DNA from: an uncultured Raoultella sp.
Lineage (GTDB): Bacteria; Pseudomonadota; Gammaproteobacteria; Enterobacterales; Enterobacteriaceae
DNA length: 64,000 nt
Direction of reading: 5' to 3'
Assembly: GCA_900759445.1 (NCBI GenBank)
Contig: CAAEVH010000004.1
Location: forward strand, 62,001-126,000
Shown: positions 9,202-18,692 of the stretch, in pieces
Position numbering within the stretch: position 1 is the stretch's first letter
Layout of the letters: each line of letters starts with the position of its first letter
Notes under the pieces: generated by a model
Database searches by the model: none
What the model was told of the DNA's origin: nothing
Seen by the model: the letters and a program-made list of their open reading frames with translations, nothing else
Position numbers and translations under genes: made by a program

Positions 9202-10061
9202 TTTATTAATTCTAACAAATATTTCCCATATTCGTTTTTTGACATACTTAATGCTATTTTATGTACTTCATTGGTTGATAACCAACCATTTCTCCATGCA
9301 ATTTCTTCGAGACAAGCAACTTTAAGTCCCTGAACGTCCTCAATCGTTTGAACAAATGAAGATGCACCATGCAAACTTTCATGAGTCCCAGTATCCAACC
9401 AAGCAAACCCGCGACCAAATAGTTCTACATTTAACTGATTTTTATCCAGATACATCTGGTTAATCGTTGTGATCTCTAATTCCCCACGCTTAGATGGCTT
9501 TACACACTTTGCCATATCGATAACTTGGTTATCATAGAAATACAAACCTGTTACAGCGTAATTAGATTTTGGCGATATTGGTTTTTCCTCAATTGATATT
9601 GCTCTCATATCTTTATCAAATTCAACAACACCAAATCGCTCTGGATCCTTGACTTGATAACCGAATACTGTAGCACCGTCTTTCTTTTTCGCCGCATTAC
9701 TTAGCATTTGACTAAATGACTGACCATAAAAAATATTATCCCCCAAAACCAAGCAGACATTATCATCACCAATGAATTTATCACCGATAATAAAAGCCTG
9801 TGCTAAACCTTCTGGCTTCGGCTGTACTGCGTAGGTTATACTAATACCAAAACTACTACCATCCCCCAGTAACCGGATAAAACTTTCTTTATCCTCTGGG
9901 GTTGTGATTACCAAAACATCCCTTATCCCCGCTAACATTAGCGTCGATAGTGGGTAGTAAATCATAGGTTTATTATATACAGGCAGTAACTGTTTGGACA
10001 CTCCACGTGTAATAGGATATAAACGAGTACCGGAGCCACCTGATAAAATAATGCCTTTCAT
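9198..10061 (-). CDS. rfbA: Glucose-1-phosphate thymidylyltransferase
   Basis: RmlA/RfbA makes dTDP-glucose from dTTP and glucose-1-phosphate, the first step for both dTDP sugars in this cluster. The N-terminal nucleotide-binding signature is [14 protein letters not shown], followed by [31 protein letters not shown] and [13 protein letters not shown] chose the ATG at 10061 (MKGIIL), the usual family start with a GAGAG-type ribosome site upstream; a GTG at 10070 is an in-frame alternative that would overlap rmlB. Confidence 0.97.
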   Translation of the reverse strand: MKGIILSGGSGTRLYPITRGVSKQLLPVYNKPMIYYPLSTLMLAGIRDVLVITTPEDKESFIRLLGDGSSFGISITYAVQPKPEGLAQAFIIGDKFIGDDNVCLVLGDNIFYGQSFSQMLSNAAKKKDGATVFGYQVKDPERFGVVEFDKDMRAISIEEKPISPKSNYAVTGLYFYDNQVIDMAKCVKPSKRGELEITTINQMYLDKNQLNVELFGRGFAWLDTGTHESLHGASSFVQTIEDVQGLKVACLEEIAWRNGWLSTNEVHKIALSMSKNEYGKYLLELIK

Positions 10062-10062
10062 A

Positions 10063-11118
10063 TTATTCACTCTCTTTTAAATTATTAGATTTATTGAGGA
10101 TGTTGTTCCACCATTTTTTATTATTTAGATACCACTCTACAGTTTTCTTTATTCCTGTTTCGAAAGTTTCATGCGGTTTCCATCCCAACTCTGCCTCAAT
10201 TTTACTTGCATCAATAGCATATCGTACATCGTGACCAGGACGGTCTTTAACAAACCTAATTAACGAACGATAGCTGGATATTCCATTAGCTTTTTCATAG
10301 ATCATTCCGTCTAATATCGTGCAGATTATTTCAACAATTTCTATGTTGGTTTTTTCATTATGCCCGCCGATATTATAAGTTTCTCCAACTAGTCCTTTTG
10401 TCACAACCGTATATAGAGCTCTCGCATGATCTTCAACATACAACCAATCTCTGACCTGTTGTCCATCACCATATACGGGTATATCTTTTCCTGAAAGTGC
10501 ATTAATAATTATTACTGGAATGAGTTTCTCAGGGTAATGAAAAGGACCGTAATTATTAGAACAATTTGTGATTATTACCGGTAACCCATAAGTACGGTGC
10601 CAAGCACGAACAAGATGATCACTTGATGCTTTTGATGCTGAGTATGGACTGCTGGGATTGTAGGGCGTTTGCTCGGTAAAAAACAAGCCTGAATTATCTA
10701 AATCACCGAACACCTCATCAGTAGAGATATGATGAAATCTAAAATTACTTTTCTTATCACTCTTGAGATTGCTCCAATATTTTCGCGCTGCCTCCAACAT
10801 CGTATAGGTCCCAACAATATTAGTTTGTATAAATACAGCAGATCCATCAATGGAACGATCAACATGTGATTCTGCTGCCAAATGCATAACAACATCCGGT
10901 TGATATTGATTGAATGCTCTATCTAATTCTTTTTTATCACAAACGTCTATTTTTTCAAAAATATATCTTGGATTGGAATTTACTTCTGATAACGAATCTA
11001 AATTTCCGGCATAAGTTAATTTATCAATATTAATAACACTGTCATTCGTATTGTTAATTATATGGCGGACAACTGCAGAACCGATAAAACCAGCGCCCCC
11101 AGTAACTAATATTTTCAT
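10063..11118 (-). CDS. rfbB: dTDP-glucose 4,6-dehydratase
   Basis: RmlB/RfbB converts dTDP-glucose to dTDP-4-keto-6-deoxyglucose, the branch point between rhamnose and the 3-amino sugar. It is an extended SDR with [14 protein letters not shown] near the N-terminus, [21 protein letters not shown], the catalytic [10 protein letters not shown] and [14 protein letters not shown]. The family usually begins MKILVTGG, so I placed the start at 11118; ATGs at 11121 and 11130 are in frame. It is the first of the four rml genes, 32 bp after wzt. Confidence 0.97.
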   Translation of the reverse strand: MKILVTGGAGFIGSAVVRHIINNTNDSVINIDKLTYAGNLDSLSEVNSNPRYIFEKIDVCDKKELDRAFNQYQPDVVMHLAAESHVDRSIDGSAVFIQTNIVGTYTMLEAARKYWSNLKSDKKSNFRFHHISTDEVFGDLDNSGLFFTEQTPYNPSSPYSASKASSDHLVRAWHRTYGLPVIITNCSNNYGPFHYPEKLIPVIIINALSGKDIPVYGDGQQVRDWLYVEDHARALYTVVTKGLVGETYNIGGHNEKTNIEIVEIICTILDGMIYEKANGISSYRSLIRFVKDRPGHDVRYAIDASKIEAELGWKPHETFETGIKKTVEWYLNNKKWWNNILNKSNNLKESE

Positions 11119-11150
11119 CATATTTCTCATTATTGAATTACTAGAGCTTA

Positions 11151-11891
11151 TTAGCTCATTGTTTTTACAAATTCATCAGTAACTTTTTTTGCATCACCGA
11201 TCATTTTTACTTTATGCTCTTCAATCCATACTACCTTATCGCAAATTTTAACCACATCACTCATACTGTGACTGACAAAAAGAATTGTAGTACCTTTATC
11301 TCTGAAGGTATTAATTGTGTTAATACACTTATTTTGAAACGCTATATCTCCAACAGCAAGGACTTCATCGATAATTAATATATCAGGATCTATTTGAGTT
11401 ATAACAGAAAAACCAAGCTTAGCTAGCATACCACTAGAGTAGACTCTTATTGGCTCATCGATAAAGGTACCCAATTCTGAAAAATCTATTATCTTATTTA
11501 TTTTCTGTTCTATTTCTTTTTTTCGCAAACCGAGTAAGGTGGCATTTAATTTAATATTTTCTCTACCCGTTAGATCTGGATGAAATCCGCCACCCAGTTC
11601 GAGCATTGAAGCAACTCGGCCATTGACAATCACTTCACCAGAAGTTGGCTTTATTACACCAGCAACTAAACCCAGAGATGTACTTTTACCTGCACCATTT
11701 CGACCAATAAGTGCTACTGACTCACCTTTTTTGATGCTGAAACTAACGCCATCTATAGCTAAATAAGATCTCTCTTTCAGCATCTTCCATGCGTTTCTTG
11801 GACTAAATATTAACCCTTTGATACCAGCACCTAAATGGTGGTAGAGGGGGTAACGTTTGACAACGTTAACAAATTGGATAACATTTTCCAT
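11151..11891 (-). CDS. wzt: O-antigen ABC transporter ATP-binding protein Wzt, short form
   Basis: The ATPase of the O-polysaccharide exporter, 246 residues. Walker A is GRNGAGKST, the Q-loop region contains [17 protein letters not shown], the signature motif is degenerate ([13 protein letters not shown]), Walker B is [12 protein letters not shown] and the H-loop is VSHSM. The chain ends soon after the H-loop region, so it lacks the C-terminal carbohydrate-binding domain found in the roughly 400-430 residue Wzt of E. coli O8/O9a and is more like the short Wzt of Klebsiella O2a-type systems. Its start overlaps the wzm stop (TAATG). Confidence 0.95.
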   Translation of the reverse strand: MENVIQFVNVVKRYPLYHHLGAGIKGLIFSPRNAWKMLKERSYLAIDGVSFSIKKGESVALIGRNGAGKSTSLGLVAGVIKPTSGEVIVNGRVASMLELGGGFHPDLTGRENIKLNATLLGLRKKEIEQKINKIIDFSELGTFIDEPIRVYSSGMLAKLGFSVITQIDPDILIIDEVLAVGDIAFQNKCINTINTFRDKGTTILFVSHSMSDVVKICDKVVWIEEHKVKMIGDAKKVTDEFVKTMS

Positions 11892-12658
11892 TAGAGAATC
11901 TCAGCAAATCGAAATTTAAGTTTATTAAAAATAACAAAACCTATGACTAATGTCACCCCTCCGGTGATATACAATGAGATGATCTCTCCCCAATTAAGAT
12001 AACCATTAAGAAATAAATCACGCCAACTATTAATCATTGCAGTTAACGGATTATATACCTCAACCCATTTATATTGTTCTGGGATTAAATCACTAGAATA
12101 CAATACCGGTGTGCAATAAAAAAGCAACATAATCCCTAAAGTTATAAAGCGTTCCAAGTCCCTTAAGAATAAATTTAATGTGGAAAAAATCAGTGAAAAG
12201 CCATAGAGCAAAATAATTTGTCCTAAAGAAATGATTGGGATTCCAACAAACCACTCTACAGTAGGAGATATATTATAAACATACAAAAAAACCACAATAA
12301 CTGGAATTGTGCAAATGAAATGCAAGAACTCCATTAACACATTACTTAGTGGTATTATGGAACGAGGGAACAGTGTTTTTTTTATTATCTGAGCATTTGC
12401 AACATATGCCAACAGCGATGACGATACGACACCAGCAAACCACTGCCATGGGAATAACCCAGTAATAAGAAATGCCGTATAATTCGGAATTTGAACTCTT
12501 AAAATAAGTTTGAATATAAAATAATAGATCATTGCGAATAATAAAGGATTTGCAACAGACCATACATATCCAAGTATGCTATTTTTATATCTAACTTTCA
12601 ATTCTTTTTGTGTAATAGTCAAGATTAAATCATAAATATATCCAACACTATACTTCAT
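11891..12658 (-). CDS. wzm: O-antigen ABC transporter permease Wzm
   Basis: An ABC-2 type permease of about 255 residues that moves the undecaprenyl-linked polysaccharide across the inner membrane. The N-terminal amphipathic region (TQKELKVRYKNSILGYVWS) is typical of Wzm/TagG/KpsM, and about six hydrophobic segments follow. The usual family start is MKYS, so I placed it at 12658 with AAGAG upstream; an ATG at 12688 is in frame. It is the first gene after the JUMPstart leader. With Wzt it shows that this O antigen uses the ABC pathway, in line with no Wzx or Wzy in the visible cluster. Confidence 0.95.
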   Translation of the reverse strand: MKYSVGYIYDLILTITQKELKVRYKNSILGYVWSVANPLLFAMIYYFIFKLILRVQIPNYTAFLITGLFPWQWFAGVVSSSLLAYVANAQIIKKTLFPRSIIPLSNVLMEFLHFICTIPVIVVFLYVYNISPTVEWFVGIPIISLGQIILLYGFSLIFSTLNLFLRDLERFITLGIMLLFYCTPVLYSSDLIPEQYKWVEVYNPLTAMINSWRDLFLNGYLNWGEIISLYITGGVTLVIGFVIFNKLKFRFAEIL

Positions 12659-12710
12659 ATCGTAGACTCTTAAACATTTTAAATACATGCAATGAAATTA
12701 TAATTAAAAT

Positions 12711-12733
12711 AAATACCGCATATTGCGGCATTT
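12711..12733 (-). terminator. Terminator-like hairpin just upstream of wzm
   Basis: In the minus-strand RNA AAATGCCGCA pairs with TGCGGTATTT over 10 bp (one G-U pair) across a 3-nt loop, and a U-rich tract follows. It lies about 50 nt before the wzm start and after the JUMPstart. It resembles an intrinsic terminator or attenuator, which RfaH-modified polymerase would be expected to read through. Strength is not known. Confidence 0.5.
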
Positions 12734-13400
12734 ATCGTAACAAATTAATAGATTCTGAAAATAATAAGATTGGAATGCCTCTGTATGATTCATTTATTAT
12801 CATACCTGCCGCTTTATATTGTAATATTAGACTATAGTAATCCTGCCTAAATCGGGTGATGATTATGTTACTTACAATTTAAGCTCTGTTCGCTTCATAG
12901 CCAGAATAACTGTAATTCAGGTTTTAACGGATATCCCCATCAATTCGCTTCACCACTCTAGTAAAACTAGTTTTCAGAACACTTAATTTAGTGCTAAAGC
13001 ATAACCGTTAACCAAGCTTGAGCTCAGCTTAAAGCAACCCACTGACGGTATTTGAAGCAGAGACAGCGTGATCTGTGAAGGCTCTCAGCCTATGCTTATT
13101 TTAAATGCTAAAGTCAATAGCAATCATACTCAAAATTGTTGTCTCTATTAGTTGTGCTATTAGTAGCCTACATTTGTTTGCCAAAAGCATCTTAAGCAAC
13201 GAGCCCCAAGCCCCTCGTTTTTTCTCACCTAACTCATTACTGTACGGCACTAAGGATTATCACGTGGCGTTCGTCTGGATGCCTTGTGCGAGGAAAGGAA
13301 TATGGTTTTTAAATTATCATAAGCATCAGAAAATAGATAATTTTATCAATGAGTTATAAAGAGAAGGAAAAAGCATCATCACCTCTCGATGAGAAATAGA

Positions 13401-13438
13401 CACGCTACCGCACTGGCTCTACAGCTACCAGGACACTG
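13401..13438 (-). promoter_or_regulatory. JUMPstart with ops element for O-antigen cluster
   Basis: On the minus strand the 38-bp block reads from CAGTGTCCTGGTAGCTG to TGCGGTAGCGTG, matching the JUMPstart consensus. The last 12 bases are the ops site, with the core GCGGTAGCGTG intact and T instead of G at the first position. JUMPstart sequences precede enterobacterial polysaccharide operons and recruit RfaH to reduce Rho-dependent termination. It lies about 740 bp upstream of wzm. Confidence 0.85.
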
Positions 13439-13710
13439 CTCATGTTGTGTTGTGTAGACAAGTTGCTGATAGGCCTTAACGAATCAAGGAGTATCTTAAC
13501 TGTGTATTCTCTTATTTATTCACTGTGTAGACAAGAAAAATGTCCTACGGCGGACCGGTAATTTCTTACCGATCTACCTTTTTTAGTATTTGATATTTAT
13601 AAAAAAAACACTTATAGCAGCATGCTGCGGGTATCAGACAAATCATTACACTTTACATATACTGCTACGACACCTGGTTCAAATCGTGGGCAACGAGGGG
13701 AGCAATGGCA

Positions 13711-14601
13711 CTAGCTCAGCAGTTTTAAAATTTGTTCCCTGAACTTCGGCCCTTCTTTCAGGTTACGCAGGCCGTACTTAACAAACGCCTGCATATACCC
13801 CATTTTCTTCCCGCAGTCGTAGCTGTCGCCCGTCATCAGCATCGCATCTACCGACTGTTTTTTAGCCAGCTCAGCAATAGCATCCGTCAATTGAATACGC
13901 CCCCAGGCACCAGGCTGGGTATGCTCCAGTTCTGCCCAGATATCAGCAGAAAGCACGTAGCGCCCTACTGCCATCAGATCGGAATCCAGAGTCTGCGGCT
14001 GGTCTGGTTTTTCAATGAATTCAACGATACGGCTGACTTTACCTTCGTTATCTAAAGGCTCTTTGGTCTGAATAACAGAGTACTCAGACAGATCGCCTTC
14101 CATACGCTTAGCCAGCACCTGACTACGCCCGGTTTCATTAAAACGAGCAACCATGGCAGCCAGGTTGTAGCGCAGCGGATCTGCGCTCGCTGTATCAAGA
14201 ACCACATCAGGTAATACGACTACGAAAGGGTTATCCCCAACAATTGGACGAGCACAAAGAATTGAATGACCCAGGCCCAGTAACTGAGCCTGACGAACGT
14301 TCATAATAGTCACGCCTGGAGGACAGATAGACTGCACCTCGGCTAATAGCTGGCGTTTAACACGCTGCTCAAGCAACGATTCGAGTTCGTAAGAGGTGTC
14401 GAAGTGGTTCTCAACCGCGTTCTTAGACGCATGAGTCACCAGCACGATTTCTTTGATACCTGCAGCTACAATTTCGTCGACAATGTATTGAATCATCGGC
14501 TTGTCTACGATCGGTAGCATCTCTTTAGGGATTGCCTTCGTGGCAGGCAACATGTGCATCCCCAGACCTGCTACCGGAATAACTGCTTTCAAATTAATCA
14601 T
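13711..14601 (-). CDS. galF: UTP-glucose-1-phosphate uridylyltransferase-like protein GalF
   Basis: Nearly colinear with E. coli GalF over about 296 residues: [51 protein letters not shown] and the C-terminal [17 protein letters not shown]. It is the paralogue of GalU that flanks O-antigen clusters and is thought to modulate UDP-glucose synthesis. I chose the ATG at 14601, which has AGGTG upstream; an in-frame GTG at 14613 would add four residues. Here it separates the strain-specific O-antigen cluster from the conserved colanic acid operon. Confidence 0.97.
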   Translation of the reverse strand: MINLKAVIPVAGLGMHMLPATKAIPKEMLPIVDKPMIQYIVDEIVAAGIKEIVLVTHASKNAVENHFDTSYELESLLEQRVKRQLLAEVQSICPPGVTIMNVRQAQLLGLGHSILCARPIVGDNPFVVVLPDVVLDTASADPLRYNLAAMVARFNETGRSQVLAKRMEGDLSEYSVIQTKEPLDNEGKVSRIVEFIEKPDQPQTLDSDLMAVGRYVLSADIWAELEHTQPGAWGRIQLTDAIAELAKKQSVDAMLMTGDSYDCGKKMGYMQAFVKYGLRNLKEGPKFREQILKLLS

Positions 14602-14765
14602 TAAGTCATTCACCTATTCAATTGTTGCTGAATTATAGCTTTTTAGCTTGTTTTAGCCAGTATGAATTACATTACTCCGATGCAGCGTATGTTACGCCGC
14701 TTAACTTCGCAATGCAGTAATCTTAATCCCAGGGAGTGTCACTTTAGCCAGGAATGGTCGCAAAG

Positions 14766-16160
14766 TTACCGCTCCCGTCCCGGGAGTCGAAAATTCACCG
14801 CTTCGACATTCACCACCTGATGGTTTACCCGGTCGATGTCAACTGAGCTTTGCCCGCTTTCGTTTACCGCATGGACATTCGCCAGCGAGAGTAATGTGTC
14901 CTGTTTTGCCATAAACTTGCCGCGCACATCCTGACGGAGATCGAAGTGCATCTTAAGCGCGGGTCCCGTTACAGATTGCTGCATCACTTTGATGTTACGT
15001 AAAAAAAGGTGCTGTGGTTGGTTATGCAACTCAAGCGTGGCACGCTTCATCTCCACATTGGTGATCGCCACAAATGAAGTCGCATTACCAGAGGAGATCT
15101 GAATACCGCGCAATTTGTATTCATGTTTCGTATTATCCAGATGGATATTATTTAACTTAAAGTTTTGTGGAATGGATAAATAACGCCCTTTGATTACGCC
15201 GTAACCAATGAGCATACCTGCACTATTCTCCATATTGATATTATCAATTACGAAATTATCACATCCGTAAATAGCGACCGTCGCATTATCAATGCCCGCT
15301 TTCTTGCTATAATCCGGGGTGATATTTCGCGCGGTAATATTACGAATAATAAAGTGTTTGCCGTTCTCCACATGGACTAACTGTCGGCAGTCGCTACCGG
15401 TGATGTTCGCTACCACAAAGTTTTTTACCGCCAGTTCATCGGGATAGGTATTGTCATAGGTACTCCCCGCCAGACCGATGCCAATGCCCCAGTTCACGTT
15501 GCCGTTGGTACAGTTGATACGTTCAATGACATGGTCAGAAATGAGGATGTTGCTGTCGTTTATCGCTACATTCCACTCGATAGCATCACCCTGTAAATCG
15601 CTAAAACGGCTGTTCGTGATCTTTACGCCGTCCATTCGATTATGAAAACCCTGACGCAAAATGCCATAGTTAGCGCGCGTGACGGTAATATCATCGATAA
15701 TCAGATTACGCATCAGCCTCGAGGTTTTACCGCCGATATAGATTTGCGTCACCGGACCGAAACCGCTCATGGCAATCCCTTTTATCACACAGTCCGACCC
15801 CCGCACATCGAGGGTAACGTTCCTCAGGCTCCCGCCCTGCTCGCCCATCACCTTGCATCCATCCTGCAGAACAAAGCGCCCACGGCCATTGCCGCTTATT
15901 CGCCCTTGCAGGAATAGCGTTTTGCCTGGCGGGATAACGATGGCGGTATTGAGATCCTTACATTCCAGCCCTGTTGGTACGACGACCGTTTGTCCTTCTT
16001 TGAACGCCTGCCTGAAAGAGGCCACCCAATCCTGTGGGTTGTAATCCTGAATGTTGACGCTGCCCGGTGATTCTAGCGCCCGAACAACGGGAGAATGCAG
16101 CACGACAAGCGCAGAACTTGTCGCCAGAAAAGTACGGCGTGAGAGTTTTTTCTCTGACAT
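14766..16160 (-). CDS. wcaM: Colanic acid biosynthesis protein WcaM
   Basis: Last gene of the colanic acid operon, 464 residues as in E. coli. The N-terminus has a twin-arginine signal ([12 protein letters not shown], then a hydrophobic stretch and an ALES-type cleavage region), so it should be exported by Tat to the periplasm. The rest is rich in repeated short beta segments such as [11 protein letters not shown] and [10 protein letters not shown], consistent with a right-handed parallel beta-helix like those of polysaccharide lyases and hydrolases. Its exact activity is not established. It starts 11 bp after wcaL. Confidence 0.97.
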   Translation of the reverse strand: MSEKKLSRRTFLATSSALVVLHSPVVRALESPGSVNIQDYNPQDWVASFRQAFKEGQTVVVPTGLECKDLNTAIVIPPGKTLFLQGRISGNGRGRFVLQDGCKVMGEQGGSLRNVTLDVRGSDCVIKGIAMSGFGPVTQIYIGGKTSRLMRNLIIDDITVTRANYGILRQGFHNRMDGVKITNSRFSDLQGDAIEWNVAINDSNILISDHVIERINCTNGNVNWGIGIGLAGSTYDNTYPDELAVKNFVVANITGSDCRQLVHVENGKHFIIRNITARNITPDYSKKAGIDNATVAIYGCDNFVIDNINMENSAGMLIGYGVIKGRYLSIPQNFKLNNIHLDNTKHEYKLRGIQISSGNATSFVAITNVEMKRATLELHNQPQHLFLRNIKVMQQSVTGPALKMHFDLRQDVRGKFMAKQDTLLSLANVHAVNESGQSSVDIDRVNHQVVNVEAVNFRLPGRER

Positions 16161-16171
16161 ACAACCTCGAT

Positions 16172-17392
16172 TTACATCGTTTGCAGCAGACTGGCTAACT
16201 GTTTATTGATCGCTAACTGATTAAATTCAGTTGCAATTTTTTCTCGCGCGCACTGCACAATCGGCTGCACCTGCTCACTGTCGAGCAGGCTAAATGCCGC
16301 TAATCGCTCTGCCAGCGCCTGCGCGTCATTTTCCGGTGCCAGCCAGCCAGATTTGCCCGACTCGACCAGTTCAGGGATCCCACTATGGACGGTGGAAATC
16401 ACCGGGATCCCCACTGCCATCGCCTCCATCAGCGCCACCGGGATCCCCTCCATATCGCCATCCCTTCCGGTGATCGACGGCAGCAAAAAGACATCCGCCT
16501 GCTCAAGCATTTCCTTCACCTGATGGCTGGGTTTAAAGCCAGGCATCTCAATCACATCATCAAGTTGATATTGCTCAATTAGCGTACGCAGACGACGCTC
16601 CCAGGGGCCAATGCCAAGGATGCGATAACGGAATGCGACGCCCTGCTCTTTCAACTGACGACAGGCTTCGATGGCAACGTGCAGTCCTTTTTTCTCAGTT
16701 AACCGGGCTACAGAGATAATCTCCAGCGGTGCGGCTGGCGATTTCAACTGGCGGGGCGTAAAGCGCGTCATATCGATTCCCATGCGCGAGACCGCGATTT
16801 TCTGCGGCGGGCACCCCATATTTTTTAAACGTCCGGCCCAGAGGTTGCTGATAGGTAACATCAAATCCCCACGTTCAAACAGTTGCTGATATTCAGGAGT
16901 GTAGTGGGCAAGCACATCCCGATGCGAAACATCAATACCGTGAAATACCGTGGCAATTTTGCCGCGGATCATCCCAAGCTCACGCAGCTTGGCGGCCGTT
17001 ACGCCTGCGGGTCCAAAATGAGCGATAAAGACATCCGCTTCAAACGCCCGCGGGTTCGCGCCACAAATGGCCGCCAAAATCAGATTGCGCGCCTCATCGC
17101 CATAGCGTGAAACATTCAGCGCTTTCCAGGTGACTGCGCGGGTAATACCGCGCAGGGCCGCTACTGCCCTATACTTAAGCTTCGCCAGTTTGCTGTTCGG
17201 CTCATTCAGTAACCAGCGCGTTTTTTCACCCAGACGGTAGGTATTAAATGAAGCATGGGTATTTTCAAGATCGCCCTTGTGCAACGCGACAATTTCCACG
17301 TCGTAGCCCATGTCGATAAATGCGGTAATCTGATTGAGTACAAAGGTCTCGGAGGAGAGCGGAAATTTAAGCAGGAAAAAGCCAACCTTCAT
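16172..17392 (-). CDS. wcaL: Colanic acid glycosyltransferase WcaL
   Basis: A GT4 glycosyltransferase of 406 residues, the E. coli WcaL length. Signatures are [13 protein letters not shown] near the N-terminus, [31 protein letters not shown] for nucleotide-sugar binding and [20 protein letters not shown] with the E-X7-E motif. It acts at the cytoplasmic face, adding a sugar to the lipid-linked colanic acid repeat. It overlaps the wcaK stop by 4 bp. The exact linkage it makes cannot be read from the sequence. Confidence 0.97.
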   Translation of the reverse strand: MKVGFFLLKFPLSSETFVLNQITAFIDMGYDVEIVALHKGDLENTHASFNTYRLGEKTRWLLNEPNSKLAKLKYRAVAALRGITRAVTWKALNVSRYGDEARNLILAAICGANPRAFEADVFIAHFGPAGVTAAKLRELGMIRGKIATVFHGIDVSHRDVLAHYTPEYQQLFERGDLMLPISNLWAGRLKNMGCPPQKIAVSRMGIDMTRFTPRQLKSPAAPLEIISVARLTEKKGLHVAIEACRQLKEQGVAFRYRILGIGPWERRLRTLIEQYQLDDVIEMPGFKPSHQVKEMLEQADVFLLPSITGRDGDMEGIPVALMEAMAVGIPVISTVHSGIPELVESGKSGWLAPENDAQALAERLAAFSLLDSEQVQPIVQCAREKIATEFNQLAINKQLASLLQTM

Positions 17393-18669
17393 TTTTCCCC
17401 CTCAATACGCGTTAAAACCGATTGCACCATGTTCACCCCACGTTCACGCTCACGCCTAACCGCGTCGCCGAGACGTATGTTCAGCTCAGGTAGCTGTCCG
17501 AGAGCATCGGCGACCTTCCCTTCCAGGCTGCCATCGAGCAGATGGCGAATATCGACGGCCATCTCTGCTAACCCCAGTTGTTGCATGATCCCTGCCGATT
17601 TATGCTCATAATTAATGGCGATGGCTGGCGTCATAAAATTCATCGAGATGATGGCCGAGTGTAAACGAGTCCCCACCGTCAGATCGCATGCAGCCAAAAT
17701 TTTCCCCATCTCCAGGTCGTTGAGTTCATCCATCACCACGTGATAACGGCCCGGGTCGTTAATATACTGGCGCAGGTTCAACGCCACCATGCGGTCATCT
17801 TTGTTGTAACTATCAATACCGGTACAGGTTGACAGCGCTATCACCTGGTAACCTTCATCAAGGATGCGGTTCACTACCCCGGCAAAGGCTTGCTCATAGG
17901 CCTGCTGCGTTGTCCCCAGACGCTTATCAAAAGGAGCCAGCTCACGCAGAGTAATGGCAACGGTCTTCTGTTTTGCCGCCATGTGTAACCAGTGCTGTAC
18001 GGCATAACCAGGCTCATAATCCTCATCATGGTTATTTACCAGCCAGGCGGTATCTACCCCGGTTTCGACTTTATCCGTGTTTATTGCACTGCGCTTCATC
18101 AGATCCAGACTGACGGATTCACGCAAAATCAACGCATTACAGTGTCCAAAAACGTAGTTCGCCAGTTGATTAAACTGTTCATCCTGGAATGGCCCCACGC
18201 TGTGGCCAATCATGTACAGCGGTTTTTTCGCCATAAACGTACACAGGGCATGTTCAAACTGCGGTACGCCATACAGATCGACAAAAAACGATCCGCCGAC
18301 CTGGATAATGGCGTCGTAGTGCGACAGCAGACGAACAAAATCGGTAAACCCCTGGGCGATCGCGATATTGCGCAGATTACCGGAATCGGTGACACGCGAG
18401 AGCAGCACCTGATGCTGATAGCGACGACGCAGCACTTTCTTCACGCGTCCCATAACGCCCGCAGCATTATTGTGTTGCTTCATCTGCGAATACAGCGGAT
18501 CGCCCATCACCGGGCGGTTCAGCAACCACGAAGAACTCACCGGATAACGGCTCATAACATCCACTTCAGTCTCAGGACGCAACGCGTTAATGGCATCCAG
18601 CAAACCGCGCAGAATCGCGCTATCCCCACGGTTCCCACAGGTATGGTTGCCTAAAATTAATAGTTTCAT
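17389..18669 (-). CDS. wcaK: Colanic acid pyruvyl transferase WcaK
   Basis: A 426-residue protein of the polysaccharide pyruvyl transferase family, the E. coli WcaK length. It has GNHTCGNRGDSAILRGL at the N-terminus, QVGGSFFVDLYG in the middle and CDLTVGTRLHSAIISMNF, containing the conserved G-T-R-L-H-S motif, toward the C-terminus. It is expected to add the pyruvate ketal from phosphoenolpyruvate to the terminal galactose of the repeat. It lies 23 bp after wzxC. Confidence 0.97.
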   Translation of the reverse strand: MKLLILGNHTCGNRGDSAILRGLLDAINALRPETEVDVMSRYPVSSSWLLNRPVMGDPLYSQMKQHNNAAGVMGRVKKVLRRRYQHQVLLSRVTDSGNLRNIAIAQGFTDFVRLLSHYDAIIQVGGSFFVDLYGVPQFEHALCTFMAKKPLYMIGHSVGPFQDEQFNQLANYVFGHCNALILRESVSLDLMKRSAINTDKVETGVDTAWLVNNHDEDYEPGYAVQHWLHMAAKQKTVAITLRELAPFDKRLGTTQQAYEQAFAGVVNRILDEGYQVIALSTCTGIDSYNKDDRMVALNLRQYINDPGRYHVVMDELNDLEMGKILAACDLTVGTRLHSAIISMNFMTPAIAINYEHKSAGIMQQLGLAEMAVDIRHLLDGSLEGKVADALGQLPELNIRLGDAVRRERERGVNMVQSVLTRIEGEK

Positions 18670-18692
18670 TATGACCTCTTAAAGCGTTGTTC

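Larger units (their letters stand above)
12659..13710. other. Gene-free leader between galF and the O-antigen cluster
   Basis: About 1,050 bp with no gene I can support. It holds the JUMPstart/ops element (13401-13438), a terminator-like hairpin near wzm (12711-12733) and a short CGGTAA/TTACCG inverted repeat (13556-13571). TGTGTAGACAAG occurs twice near 13450 and 13525. An 84-codon plus-strand frame at 13105-13359 has no recognisable domain and runs against cluster transcription, so I do not call it a gene. The promoter of the O-antigen operon should lie between galF and the JUMPstart. Confidence 0.7.

Noticed and set aside
13105..13359. An 84-codon plus-strand frame in the leader between galF and wzm
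   Set aside because: No recognisable domain, orientation opposite to the cluster, and no convincing ribosome site. It could be a decayed gene, but I cannot support it.
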